From Sesamum alatum (taxonomy: Eukaryota; Streptophyta; Magnoliopsida; Lamiales; Pedaliaceae), in the NCBI GenBank assembly GCA_034509735.1, contig JACGWO010000013.1, positions 11,676,136 to 11,740,135 on the forward strand: a stretch of 64,000 bases of DNA, written 5' to 3'. Shown here piece by piece: positions 22,040 through 34,279 of the stretch. The notes under the pieces were generated by a model. The model had not been told where the DNA came from, did not search any database, and saw nothing but the letters and a program-made list of their open reading frames with translations. A program made the position numbers and the translations under genes. Every line of letters begins with the position of its first letter. Position 1 is the stretch's first letter.

Positions 22040-25000
22040 AATTGTAGATCCAAGACTATCGGTGCTCCGGCTCTTCCGGGACGAGGTCGTGGTTGGGGCC
22101 GCGACGATGACCCTCCCGGTCTTCCTCCCGCCATTGGTGTGGATGCACCCTGACCACCCCCACCAGCAGAGCCTGCATCCATGCCGTCGAGCACGACTGT
22201 AGATCCCACGACAGCAGGATCATCTACGGCGGGGCTAGCAGTTCACAGGCCCCCTCCCCAGGTCGTGGGATGCACCACCACCGCCACCACCACCAGCCCC
22301 ACCCCTGCCACCACAATCTTCCTGCCACTACATTAGCCTCCAGGATGCGAGGTGACGTGAAAAATTAATTTAAATTATTTAACTTTAGTTCCATTATTTT
22401 TTATTGTGTATAATATTTCTGCAATTTTTTCAAGTCGGATCGAGATTTTCACAGCGCGATCCATGCTACAGTCCGTTGTCATTATCCCCATCCTTAGGAA
22501 TCCATATCGCGGAGTCCACAGGAGCACCAGTTATTTTTGTTCAATAATTTTAAGGTAAGAATAATAATTATTTTTTTTAAAGGTGAATATTTATTTTTAT
22601 CTAATACTATTTTTTTAATATGTCAAATTTGCAGTTGTCTTATTGGTGGGACTGCGACGATGAGTCGATGTTCAAGGTCGTCAAGGTGCAGGCAGGTAAG
22701 TTCCTGCAGAAGCAGTTCACCGATGCTAGAAACTGTTAGAATAGGTGATCAGAAAGTCAATATGGTTAGTTGTTCTAAGAACTATTCACCAATCTTTGAA
22801 TGAAAGTAATATGATGTTGATGAATGCAGTAAGGATTCATCATTGGCAACGATAAGTTTGTTTGCTTACTGCTAGCATTGAACGTGGTTTCGATGTCACA
22901 ACAAACACCCACAGACTGGATATATGAATTCAAGAAGTTGGATTGTGCATAGGTTGGTAGTCATGGAACCAACTTCTGTAGATCGGTCTGAAACACTCCA
23001 AGTCGAGGACCTCGAGATTGGGTATCGAGGGTCCTATAGAGACTTGCACTAAGGATTGCATTTATTGGATGAGTACCGTGTTTCATCGGTGATAGACGTT
23101 GGACGTCTATGCAATATTAGTGGGTTAGTTGACAACGGTGTCGGCTGACTGAGATGACTCGCAGAAATCGTCATATGGAAGCCACACGGGATTGGTCGGT
23201 ATGACGTGTATTCCCGGTTCCGATAGTACGGGATTACTCCACAGACTTGAGGCATCACAACAGTCGGTTACATACGAAGGTTGTATCTTGAATCTGGCAA
23301 GCGGTGATTTTGTCGTAAGACATGGCCATCATAAGCCTTGTTCAGTGCAATCGGAGTACGTAGAGAGGATGGTGGATTCCAAGATAGGATATGTCCCCTG
23401 TCAAAGATTATGACAGCGAGATCTCCTATGCGCTCTGAGATGGTTTAGTCTCTCAAAGTCTATGGCCATAGCACTTGATTGAGTGGGAAAGGATTTCCGA
23501 CGTCAATGATAGAGTTAAACCTATCTCAAGTTTGAAGCATAGATGCCTAAGTCAAGGATGAGAACCGACATCCTATTCCATGCCCTAGACTAAGGCCGGG
23601 AGACATGCGACAGTAGGACCGTACCTGTATGTAACTCGGAGCCTACATGTTCATGCCACATATTCACCTATTCTCTAGTACCATGGACCGTTGCTAGACG
23701 GCCACCACACATGGTGACGGACTACTTTGGTTATGAGATAACAAGAAGTAGGTCCAAGTCTAGTTGAGGGTGAAGCTAAAGAGTCACACCCGCTTCACAG
23801 GATGTGAAAGGAATTAATTTGGAATTAATTCCTGGAGAAGGTTTAATTAATAGGATTAAATTATACTTCTTGGAGAATTAAACCTTCATGGATTAATTGG
23901 ATTAATCGAGCTTGAATTCATAAATTGGATTTATGGATTTAATAAGCATGGGCTCCCCTTTTAATTAGATTAAAAAGGTGAATCAATTAGTGGGCTTGGA
24001 ATATTAAATAGGATTTAATATAGAGTCTATTGGACCTTTGGACTATTTAAATTAGATTTAAATAGGCCCATTCCATAAAGCCCATCAAGGATGGATGGAC
24101 GAGATTTGATCTAGAGGTTTGAGATGGAGGGCTAGGATTCATCCTAGGATGAGGTTTGACTAGGTCAAATCCTAAGTCAACTAGGATTTGACTTGGTGAA
24201 ATTCCTAGTTGATTATGATGTGTCTCTTTGGAAGAGATTGAGTAGGATTGGGAATAATAATTCCTTATAAATACTCAAACACACACACTTCACACACTAA
24301 TCTCTACACACACTTTGCCATCTCACCTCTCTTTCTCTCGTCCACCCTCTACCACTCTCTCCAAGATTTTCCTTTGTTCTTCTTGATTCATTCAAGGTAG
24401 AACATTAGAGATGTCGGTAGCATTACCCAATAGCGTTGTATCGATGTCTCTTCTCCCCTAAAAAACTTCTTACTAGCATGAGAGTTCGTTACTATCTGGT
24501 GAAGCGTGTGGACAATTTAGAGGGTCTCTACGTTGAGATCTTAATAGCAAAACAGGGAACAATGCGTGTACCTGAGCGAAGAAGACTACGAGGGTAACGT
24601 TTCCTCTTTACGTTTCTTGTTCTCCAAATTCTATGGCCTCCATGTTGTGTGCTTTCTTGAACATGAGATACACCAAACGCCCGGGAGAATTAAGGGCACA
24701 CCCCTTGATCCGTTATGCATGTTTGATGTATGTTGTAATTCCGTTTGTTTTACGCTTTACGTTTTTATCTTACGCAGCTCCCGCGCTCCTACCGCGCTTC
24801 TCCCGGGCTGATCCACGTTACAGAAATCAGTTGGCCCGACCATTGTGGCTGACCGAGGAGATCTGGCGCCTGCTATTGGAGTACTGGACCAGCCCAGATT
24901 TTCAGTCACAGTCGGCCAAAAATAAGGCCAACCGAACAACGGACCTGGCTGTAGCAACTACTGTCTATCGCAGGGGGTCGTCATCCATTGCGGCCCACAA

Positions 25001-25663
25001 GCGTAAGATGGTAAGTATTTTAACCTGTAGTATAAATTTAATTTAATTTTTGTATTTACTAATCATTTTTTTAAATGGTTTTTGAACAGGAGGCACAACT
25101 CGGATGCTCCATCAAACAGATGGAGGTGGTCGAGAAGTGCAATAAAAAGAATGAGGATGGCCAATGGAGTGGCCTGAAGGTAGCGGAGGTCGCGGTAAGT
25201 ATTTCATAATTAAAAATTTCAATTTTAAATTTATTTTTTAAATATTAATAATCAATTAATCCGATCGCATGAGCTTTTTATGAGTATGTTGTAGAAACCC
25301 CAGAACCAGCCGAACAGTAATCAAGATCCTCCAATATCCTCTCGAGACTCAGTGGCCCTGACCGAGCAACAACTGTAGATGTCAGCAGTGGGAGGTCGAA
25401 AGAGGGGCCATGTATTCGGCCTCGGCTTCGAGTCCCGCCGCACGGTTGCTGGACCATCACAGCCCAAGTTGTCCCCTGCTCCATCGCCCTCGCCAGCACA
25501 ACAGCTATGCCCCGACCTTGATGATCGGGTCACGGCTCTCGAGGAGTTTATGTGGCGGATGGCCCCCACCTACATGCCTCCTCCACTGCCTCCAGCTGAT
25601 CCCTCGATAACCAACAACGAGGATGAGGAAGACACTGTCGGCAGGGAGCCTCATTTAGTTTAG
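22040..25663 (+). pseudogene. CACTA (En/Spm-like) Transposase_24-type gene, interrupted
   Basis: Plus-strand exons of a plant CACTA accessory gene. Visible pieces: a GRGRG-type and proline-rich N-terminus (22070-22350), a WWDCDDESMFKVVKVQAG segment (22645-22695), then after the inserted LTR LLEYWTSPDFQSQSAKNKANR (24870-24935), SSSIAAHKRKM (24979-25011), EAQLGCSIKQMEVVEKCNKK (25091-25150) and a proline-rich C-terminus ending near 25663. GT-AG introns fit at 25012-25090 and 25197-25294. The N.KKNR and SI..HK pattern is typical of the Ptta/En/Spm transposase_24 family; I know no catalytic role for it. It is broken by stops (for example near 22150 and 25320) and by the solo LTR. Confidence 0.75.
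22734..24822 (+). mobile_element. Solo LTR, second Copia family, inside the CACTA gene
   Basis: A 2089-bp LTR from TGTTAGAATAGGTGATCAG to CCACGTTACA. Flanking 5-mers are GAAAC (22729-22733) and GAAAT (24823-24827), one mismatch. Removing it restores the reading of the CACTA gene from ...QFTDARN into NQLARPLWLTEE. TATAAATA is at 24266-24273; the hairpin ATTAAGGG/CCCTTGAT is at 24689-24709. TTTGAC/GTCAA words again cluster upstream of the TATA box (24150-24215). Confidence 0.88.
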
Positions 25664-25879
25664 GATTTTTTTTTTTGTAAAAATACAATGTCTAAATAAT
25701 ATTTTTGTTTTGTTAATTAGTTGATTTTTATTTTCCTTCTATATTATTTATGTTTTTTAAATAATATTTCACATATAAGAAATTAAACTACATATATAAT
25801 AAATAACTCAATAATTTATTTATACAAAAAATTAATATTAAATAAAAAATTAAACTAAATTAAATAAAACAAAATATAA

Positions 25880-26507
25880 AGTTTAATCTTATAACGGCTT
25901 TTATAACGGTTTTGCGAATACTTCTACACATCATAGAATTACAAAGGCGTTCCAAAGACCGTGCATAAGATTCTTATCCATTTTAAAAAAGCCGGCCCAA
26001 AAATTGGTACAAAAACAAAATGAAAACAGTAACAAACGCCGTTACAAAACTAATACCTACGTTCAAACAAAGCATTACAAAGGCCGCTACAAACGTTATG
26101 AAAAAATTAATTATAAATACCGAAATAAATCCGTTACAAAATAATGACAAGTCGTTACAAAAAAGAATGCAAACAACCGTTCCAAATCGAAAGCCAACCC
26201 ATTACTGTATGTGTTACAATGGCCGTTCCAAAAATAAATATAACAAATTTACATTGACTGTTCCAAAAACAGGTCAAAACTCATTTTCTCCATCCGGTCA
26301 AGCATTGTAACGGCGTTTGCAGGCCGGTTCAAGACCCGTTATAAATTGTAACGACCTTCCACTAAACCGTTACAAATTCTTTGTAACTTATAAAAAAGCC
26401 ACGGATTGCTGGCCATTACAAAAGTCGGTAAAAATGCTTAAAATTGTTCCAAATTATTAACTTGGCCGTTACAAAAGTCATTACTATAGAATTAATTTTT
26501 TGTAGTG
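25880..26507 (+). mobile_element. CACTA 3' end: subterminal repeats and terminal inverted repeat
   Basis: The element ends TTTTTTGTAGTG at 26507, the reverse complement of the classic CACTACAAAAAA terminus; a 3-bp target repeat would be TTG (26508-26510). Upstream, between about 25890 and 26475, a 9-mer of the type CGTTACAAA or CGTTCCAAA recurs at least ten times (for example 26040, 26130, 26154, 26180, 26222, 26365, 26466). Such subterminal repeats bind CACTA transposase in studied members. No matching 5' CACTA end was found to the left, so the 5' part is lost. Confidence 0.78.
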
Positions 26508-27506
26508 TTGGGTCACGGTAGCTTCCTCACCACATTGTTGTGGATGGAAGCTTTGACGGATCAAAATCATTTTGATCCAAGTCTCTTATGGGCCTAATAT
26601 TTTATTTGGTCCAACGAATGAGATTTTGTTTTCAGAATGAATGACACCTCATCACATTAATGTCTTCACATGCATAAATATCCAATACTTATAAAGCGAT
26701 AAATAAATACGTCGCATGCAGTAAACATAGCATAACCCTTATTTAGATTATCACAAGCCCAACATATGCGACCCACTGAGCCCCAGTGGGTCAATGATCT
26801 GTCTAGGATGGTCCTACACTATTACAAAGAGTTAACCCATTGTCATTCTAATGGGCCTTTGGGTTGTTTTTGTTTCACCTTGGACCTCCAACTCCGTGGG
26901 CTTGCTTAATTCCATTTAAAATGCAAAACCTTACCAAAATCCTAACTACTCTCATTACAAGAGAAATAGAATACATGGGATAAAAGGGAAACGCAAGTCT
27001 TAACATCATAAGGCAAAATGGGACACAATAGTCCAAAAAACAAGAGGCACGCAGGCTCCACCCAATCAGTAATGTAAAAGCATACATCCATACACAAGGT
27101 CTAGGGCTTTAGTGGTCATCCATGTTGATCCAATCAACGCACAATCATACCAAATAATCATGCTCATCATAGATATACAATATACCTAAGTGATATCCAA
27201 TATCACATGCCATAAACATATGAATAATTTACGAGTTCAAATTTCAAATCTAATGGACATCCCCATATACAATGCATTCAATGCATGTTAAAACCCAAAT
27301 TGATTAAGCATTTTAATTATAGGAGAAATCCAATTAATCCAAATCAAACATGCAAAATTAATCCATTTTAGAAAATATGCAGAAAAGTTTCAGAAAATCA
27401 AATTTTCAGAAAATGTCGAAAAACGGCACAAAAATGGCCCAGCCGTCGTGCCGGGCTGCCCGGCCGCACATAGGCACGCACGTGCAAGCACAATGGCCCA
27501 CTGCAT
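26508..27506 (-). mobile_element. Minus-strand Copia leader, inner part
   Basis: Reverse complement resembles the leader of copies 1 and 2: CCCACTGAGCCCCAGTGGG at 26772-26790 corresponds to the palindrome near 1047-1063, and the C-rich segment 27440-27490 corresponds to the GC island but is much shorter. It is cut on the left by the CACTA end and on the right by a solo LTR. Confidence 0.72.
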
Positions 27507-29694
27507 TGAAGGGACAAGCGGATCCGCCCGGAAGCGCGAACAGAAGCGTGAGATGAATGAAATCGCATAAATTAAATCAATAATCACATAATCCCAAGGG
27601 GTGTACTCTTGGGTGCTCAACCGGGCGTTCGATGTAGGATGTAACAATATCATAAACCCATATTATACATAGAGCATAGAAATGAACATCAAACTACGAA
27701 AGCGTAAAACCGAAATTACCTTTGTAGTTTTGTCACTTGCATGGCTACGAGCGTTGTTTCTCCCGGAAATGTTCACCAAGTTCAAACGTATGAACTCTCT
27801 AAAGTAGTCCACACCACACCGAAAGAGATGCACATTTTCCTTGCTAGAAGAAAACGGGTTTAGAGGATTTGATTTAAGAAACTAGAACACTATTAATTAG
27901 TGTCTTTTCTTAAACTTGCTTTGTTCTTCCAAATGATCCAAGATCAAATGAAGAACAAAGGGGAATAGTAGAGAGGGGGGGGGGGCAAAAATTAGAGGAG
28001 AGAGTGAGGTGTGTTTTCTTCTTTTTCTTAGAAAATGATGAATATGAATTCTCTTGTTTTGATGATTGTATATACTTATATATATATACAAAATTAATGT
28101 GATTATTGAAATGTGTTTAGTTTCATCCAAGGATGTCTAGATACATCCCAATCAATCCCACTAATTCATCAATCAAGCCTATCATATCATAAGGTATGAT
28201 TTAATCATACCAAAGGAGAGAGGCTTGATTGGAATTGATTTGTCCCTTACCAAATGAGACAAGTCAACCACATCAAGGCCATGTATGGCCGATTTTTACC
28301 TCTCCAAGAGTGGTAATTTTTGGCCATACTATTATAGGGAAGAATTCCAACTTCTTCCTATTCCAAAAGTGGAATTAACACACCTCTTGGGTCAAATTTA
28401 ACGGACTGGGTTCCACTGTAATCCAATTACAACGAACCAGAAATTAAATCCCATTTAATTCAAGGTCCATTTAAATAATCCCATTTATCTTTTAATCCAA
28501 TTAAAAGATCCAATCTTTCGACTCTCTACATTAATCGATAAATCCCATTTACTGATTAAACGAGAGCCCGATACAAAATCGGCCCGTCCATCAAATGGAC
28601 AATCCCTTAGGTAATCCAATTACTTATTATCCTCCAAAATTGACTCCAAATCAATTTCTCCACCTTCTCGGTGATTTGTGTGTGACCCTTTAGGTTCACC
28701 CTCAGCTAGACTTGGGCTCGTGTCCAACAGGGGCTCGTTACCATGGGTGGCCGTCTAGTAATGGTCCATGGCACTAGAGACTAGGTGAAGGCGTCGATTC
28801 CGTATGGGTACTGTTCTTCCGTCTACCGTCTCCCGGCCTTAGTTTGGGGTATGGAATTCGGCGTCGGTTCCCATCCTTGACTAGACATCTATGCTTAATA
28901 CTCGAGACTACGCATGCCTCATTGCATCGACACAGGATACCATTTCTTGTTCGACCAACCACTATGGCCACAGGTTTAAACAACATGAATGTGTCTCCGA
29001 GTGCATAGGAGATACCTCTGTCACATACTGACAGTGGACGGATCCTCTTCTTGGAACCCACCGTCCTCGCTACACATTCTGACTGCACTCGACAAGGCTT
29101 ATAATGATCATCTTATAAAATGATCACCTCTCACCAGATCCAGGATACAACCATCCTGTGTACGTGACTGTCATGGTTCCTCATTTCTGAGGACTACTCC
29201 CGTATTATCGGAACCAGGAAAATCCAATCCTATCGACCAAGCCTCCAAGGCTTCCATATGATGATCCCCGCGAGTCACTTCAGTCGGCTCGACCCTAGTC
29301 GACCAACCCACCAAGATCGTATAGGCGTCCCACACGCGCCAATGAAACACGGCACTCTTTCAATGAATACGAATCTTGGTGCAAGTTTCTGTAGGACTCT
29401 CGATGCTCTATCTCTGGATCCTCGACTTGGAACATTTCAGACCCAACTCTTTATCAGTTGGTTTCATGACCACCATCCAATGTGTGGCCCAACTGCATGA
29501 GTTGTTAACCATGGTTTTTGGGCTTTGTTGTGATATATGTAAAACACCATTTTAACATATGGAAAATGAGCACAACAAAGAAGGTATCAATGGTAACGAA
29601 TACTCATTTTATAGATTACATAATATTACATTACAAGTTGTCAAATAGGTTACAAAATGCCAAACTTATTAGCTTACTTGTACCTATTCTGTCA
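27507..29694 (-). mobile_element. Minus-strand solo LTR in the leader
   Basis: On the minus strand it runs from TGACAGAATAGG (29694) to GGATCCGCTTGTCCCTTCA (27507), 2188 bp. There is no polypurine tract before it and no primer-binding site after it, and leader sequence flanks it on both sides. The flanking 5-mers (TGCAT at 27502-27506, AATTA after 29694) do not match, so either the ends have drifted or a small rearrangement occurred. It contains an 11-base G run (27975-27985). Confidence 0.75.
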
Positions 29695-29839
29695 AATTAC
29701 ATGCAAGATGTCCATCAAATTCAAACATTTAAACAAGTACATTAAATCATACATTTACACTATAAACATGCTCAATAAAGCTATAATAGCAATTGCACAA
29801 GCAAAGGACATAGATCTACGACCCCTTACATCGAACCGG
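29695..29839 (-). mobile_element. Minus-strand Copia leader, part next to the primer site
   Basis: Short leader segment between the primer-binding site and the nested LTR; continues at 26508-27506 beyond that LTR. Confidence 0.7.
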
Positions 29840-29851
29840 GCTCTGATACCA
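29840..29851 (-). promoter_or_regulatory. Primer-binding site, minus-strand Copia element
   Basis: GCTCTGATACCA, the reverse complement of TGGTATCAGAGC, two bases from the LTR end TTCA (29854-29857). It proves a 5' LTR on the minus strand to the right. Confidence 0.92.
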
Positions 29852-29853
29852 CT

Positions 29854-32076
29854 TGAAGGAAGCGGATCCGCCTGGCGAGCACTAGCGGAAGAGAGTAAAT
29901 ATGGAATTTAACGGTATTTAAAACGCATGTTACAATAAGACGTTCCCAGGGGTGTACCCTTGAATGTTCAACCGAACGTTCGATGTAGGATATGATAACG
30001 TAAAAGAAAGTATATCACATAGGGCACGTAGATAATAATGAAAAAAACAACATAAGGATAAACTATGTTACCTTTGAAGTTGTCTTTGATGCACCGCTAC
30101 TAGAGTTGTTCCTCTCTTCCAAAATGCTATGCGTTCAACGAGATTCAAACGTATGAATCCTCTAACGGTATCCATACCACACCGGGAGAAGTCACATTTT
30201 TCTTGCTAGAGAAGAATGGACCTAGGAAGATGAGATCAAAAGAAGGAGTTCACTATCGTATTAGTGTATTGATCTAGCCTTGTTTTTCAATTGATCCTAG
30301 ATCAATGAAGCAACAAATTTGAAGAGGGAGAGAAAGTCAGGGCAGCCAAGTGAGAGTGAGAAAGATATATGAATTGCTTCTTCTTTTTCCTAGAAAAAAG
30401 ATGAATGATAATTCTATATCTTGGTGATTATATACACAAGTATGTATACATCATTAATGTGATTATTGGAATGTGTCTAGGTTCATCCAAGGATGTCTAG
30501 ATACATTCGAATCACTCCCCATTAATCTCCAATCAAGCCTACCACTTTACAAGGTATGATTAAATCATACCAAGTAAAGGAGGCTTGATCGGGGTTGACT
30601 TGTCTCTTTTGGAAGGAGACAAGTCAACCTCATCATCAAGGCCAAGTGGCCGATTTTGTGCTTCTAGATGAAGCCAAAATCGGCCATCCCGTTTTAGGAG
30701 AAGTCCAACTTCTCTTAATTCCAAAAGTGAAATTAATATCTCTACTAGGCCAAGATCTAATGGATCGGGTTTTATTATAATCCAATTACAAAAAGCCCAC
30801 TAATTAAATCCAATTTAATTCATGTCCCATTTAAATAATGTCCATGGATCTTTTAATCTAATTAAAAGATCCAAGCCCTTAGTTTCTCCTATAATCGATA
30901 AATACCATTTATTGATTAATCGAGGGCCCCATACAATATCGGTCCGTCCATCCAATGGACCTTTTCATTAATAATCCTATTATTTATCATCTTCCAAAAT
31001 TGACTCCAAATCAATCCCTCCCCTTCCTCGGTGATTTATGTGTGATCCTTTAGGTTCGCCCTCAGCTAGACTTGGGGTCGTGTCCAACAGAAGCCCATTA
31101 CCATGGGTGGTCGTCTAGCAAGGGTCCATGGCAATATATACTAGGTGAATGTTGGCGTGAACATTAGGCATGGATTCCGTACGGGTACAGTCCTCCTGTC
31201 TACTATCTCCTAGCCTCAGTTTAGGGCATGGAATTGGGCGTCGATTCCCATCCTGGACTAGGCAGCTATGTTTAATACTTGAGACTACATATGTCTCATT
31301 GTATCGACACAGGAAACCATTCCCTGCTCGATCAATCACTATGGCCACAACTTTAAGCAGTATGAACGTGTCTTCGAGCGCATAGGAGATACCTCTATCA
31401 CATACTGACACGGGATGGATCATCTTCTTGAAATCCACCGTCCTCGCCACACATTCTGACTGCACTGGACAAGGCTTATAATGAACATGTCCGCGACATG
31501 AACACCTCTCGCCAGATCCAAAATGCAATCATCCTGTGCACGTGACTGTCGTGGTCCCTCAAGTCCGAGGACTACTTCCGTACTATTGCAACCAGGGAAC
31601 TCCAATCATACCGACCATGCCTCCAAGGTTTCCATATGATGATCCCCGCGAGTTAGTTCAGTCGGCTCGACCCCAATCAACCAACCCACTAAGATCGTAT
31701 TAACACCCCACGTCTATCGCTGATGAAACACGGCACTCATCCAATGAATACGACTCTTAGCGCAAGTCTTAATAGAACTCTCGATGGCCCATCTCGAGGT
31801 CCTCGACTTGGAATGTTTCAGACCCAACCCATTATCAGTTGGCTTCATAACCACCATCCAATGCGTGGCCCAACTACATGAGATGTTAACGTGGTCTGTG
31901 GGCTTTGTTGTGATATGTGTGAACAGATATTAGCATATAAGAATGAGCACAACAAAGAGAGTATTAGTGGTAATGAATATTCATTTTATTTATTACATAA
32001 TATTACAATACATTGAGTTGTCAAATAGATTACACGAATTTCAATCTAATTGGCTTTCTGGTCACCTATTCTAACA
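29854..32076 (-). mobile_element. 5' LTR of the minus-strand Copia element (2223 bp)
   Basis: On the minus strand from TGTTAGAATAGGTGACCAG (32076) to GGATCCGCTTCCTTCA (29854). It carries a perfect 13-bp inverted repeat, GTTGACTTGTCTC (30594-30606) and GAGACAAGTCAAC (30616-30628), and the smaller palindrome GGTATGATTAAATCATACC (30553-30571). It ends inside the plus-strand pol remnant at 32077, so it inserted into that element. Confidence 0.87.
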
Positions 32077-32345
32077 GTAGCTAGCATTGCCGAGTCAGTA
32101 GTTATCTTCTATGATAACAACGGGGCTATGGCGCAAACAAAGGAACCAAGATCTCATCATCAGACCAAACACATTCTTAGACGGTACCACCTGCTCAGGG
32201 AGATGGTGGGAAGAGGTGACGTTCGGATGGACCGAGTCAGCTCATCAGAAAATACAGTGGATCCACTAACCAATCCCGCGTCATAGATTGCTCATCCTCA
32301 GCATCTTCGGAAGATAAGTTTGAGGCAAATTAGTGATTCGCTTTA
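32077..32345 (+). pseudogene. Copia pol C-terminal remnant (RNase H)
   Basis: Frame matching the end of pol: SIAESVVIFYDNNGAMAQ, then TKHILRRYHLLREMVGRGDV and a VDPLTNP motif. A TAG at 32284-32286 interrupts it; the natural stop is TAG at 32343-32345, followed by the polypurine tract 32351-32360. Everything upstream was displaced by the minus-strand element. Confidence 0.88.
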
Positions 32346-32360
32346 GGTCAAGTAGGAGAT

Positions 32361-34279
32361 TGTTAGAATAGGTGACCAGAAAGCCAATTAGATTGGGCTT
32401 TTGTAATCTATTTCCTGAACAATTTTGATATGATATAATTTTTATGTTTTGAATAAAAGTAATATTCAATTCCATGGAAAATGTTCTTTGTTGTGTTCAC
32501 TTACTTGTTTAATATATATGTATATTGTTAACTGAAAAACAAAGCCCACAGACCTGACTTGTGAATCCAAGGGGTCGGACCACGCACATGAGGTGGCGGT
32601 CATGGAACCAACTCCTGTGGATTGATTTGAAATGCTCCAAGTCGAGGATCTCGAGACAGGGCATTGGAATCCGAGAGACTTGCACTAAGGATTGTAGTGT
32701 GCTTCATCGGCGGGAGACGTAGGCCATCTATGCAATCTTAGTAAGTTGGCTAGGCAAGGTGGTCGGCCGACTGAGGTGACTCGTGGAAATCATCATATGG
32801 AAGCCTATAGGGTCTTGGTCGGTATGACTGGAATTTCCGACTCCGATAGTACGAGATTAGTCCTCGGACTTGAAGAACGACGGCGGTCACATGCACACGA
32901 TGCTTGTATCTTAGGTTTGGCGAGCGACGTCCGCGTCTAATGACATGGCCGTCATAAGCCTTATCTAATGCAGTCAAAATGTGTAGTGAGGACAGTGCGT
33001 TCCAAGATAGAATCCATCCCCTGTCAATGTTTTGACAACAGTATCTCCTATACGCTCTGAGATCTATTTTCCGTTAGAATCTATGGCCACAGTGACAAAT
33101 AAGTAGGATGGGATCCCCGTGACATTTCAGTAGGGTTAACGAGGTTTCTCGAGTTTAAAGTATAGTTGCCTAGTTCAGGATGGGAACCGACACCCAATTC
33201 CATGCCCTAGACTATGGCCGGGAGACAATAGATAGAAGGACCGTACTCGTATGCATTCTAGAGCCTAAAAATATTCACGACATGAATCACCTAATCTCTA
33301 GTGCCATGGACTGTTTCTAGACAGTCACCCATGGCAACGGACTACTTTGGTTATGGGATAATTGGAAGTAGGTCCAAATCTAGCTGAGGGTGAACCTAAA
33401 GAGTCATACACGTTTCACTAGAGTTGAAGGAACTAATTTAGAATTAATTTCGGGCAGGAGAATTGATTTAATTGGATTAAATTAATTTTCTTTGAGATTT
33501 AGCCTTGTGAAATTAATTGGATTAATTGGGCTTAAATTTATAAATTAGATTTATGAGTTTTAATGAGGATGGACGAATGAGATTTGATCATGGAGAAATA
33601 GAGATGAAGGGCCGAGATCCCTCCTTGGGAGGTTGAACTCGGCCACAACACTTGAGTGGAGGAGATGGATGTGGACTCTTTGGAAGAGTTGTGGGAATAC
33701 GCAAAGACTAGGTCATGTATATAACCATAAGACACACACCAACACACACTACAAACCCGACACGCACGCACACGCACACGCACCTGCGGTGCTCTCTCTC
33801 CCCCTCTCTCGTCCGCCTCCTCCTCTCTCCAAGCTTGTTGGTTCTTCTTGGTTTTTTAGCAAGGTAGAACTATGTGATATCGATTGCGTTAATTCATAGC
33901 GTTATATCGATATCACTCCTCCAAAATAATTTCATGCTAACATGAGAGTTTCGTTTCATTCCAGTGAATCGTGTAGACGATTTAGAGGATCTCAACATTG
34001 AGATCTTGGAGGAGAATCCGAAAAACAACGCGTGTAGCCGGTGAAGAATACTACGAGGGTAAGTACTCTTGTTATGTTTCTTCTATCTCTAAATTCTACG
34101 GCCTTCAGTGTTGTGTACTTTTCTTCAACATGAGATACACCAAACCCCCAGGAGCATCAAGGGAACACCCCTTATCTAGATTAATGTTGTTAATTCGTGC
34201 ATGTTTCTTACGCTCTATGCTTTTATTTTTCGTAAACGCCACGCTTCCGCACGTGCCTCCGAGACGATCCAAACTTTCA
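32361..34279 (+). mobile_element. 3' LTR of a plus-strand Copia element
   Basis: A 1919-bp LTR from TGTTAGAATAGGTGACCAG, directly after AGTAGGAGAT, to AACTTTCA. It is the 3' LTR of the remnant at 32077. It lies within gypsy integrase sequence starting GTCCT at 34280; the other copy of this target 5-mer is not in view. Confidence 0.87.

Noticed and set aside
17101..32076. One single minus-strand Copia element spanning both minus LTRs
   Set aside because: The LTR at 17101-19569 resembles the 22734 subfamily, while 29854-32076 resembles the 32361 subfamily, so they probably belong to two elements.
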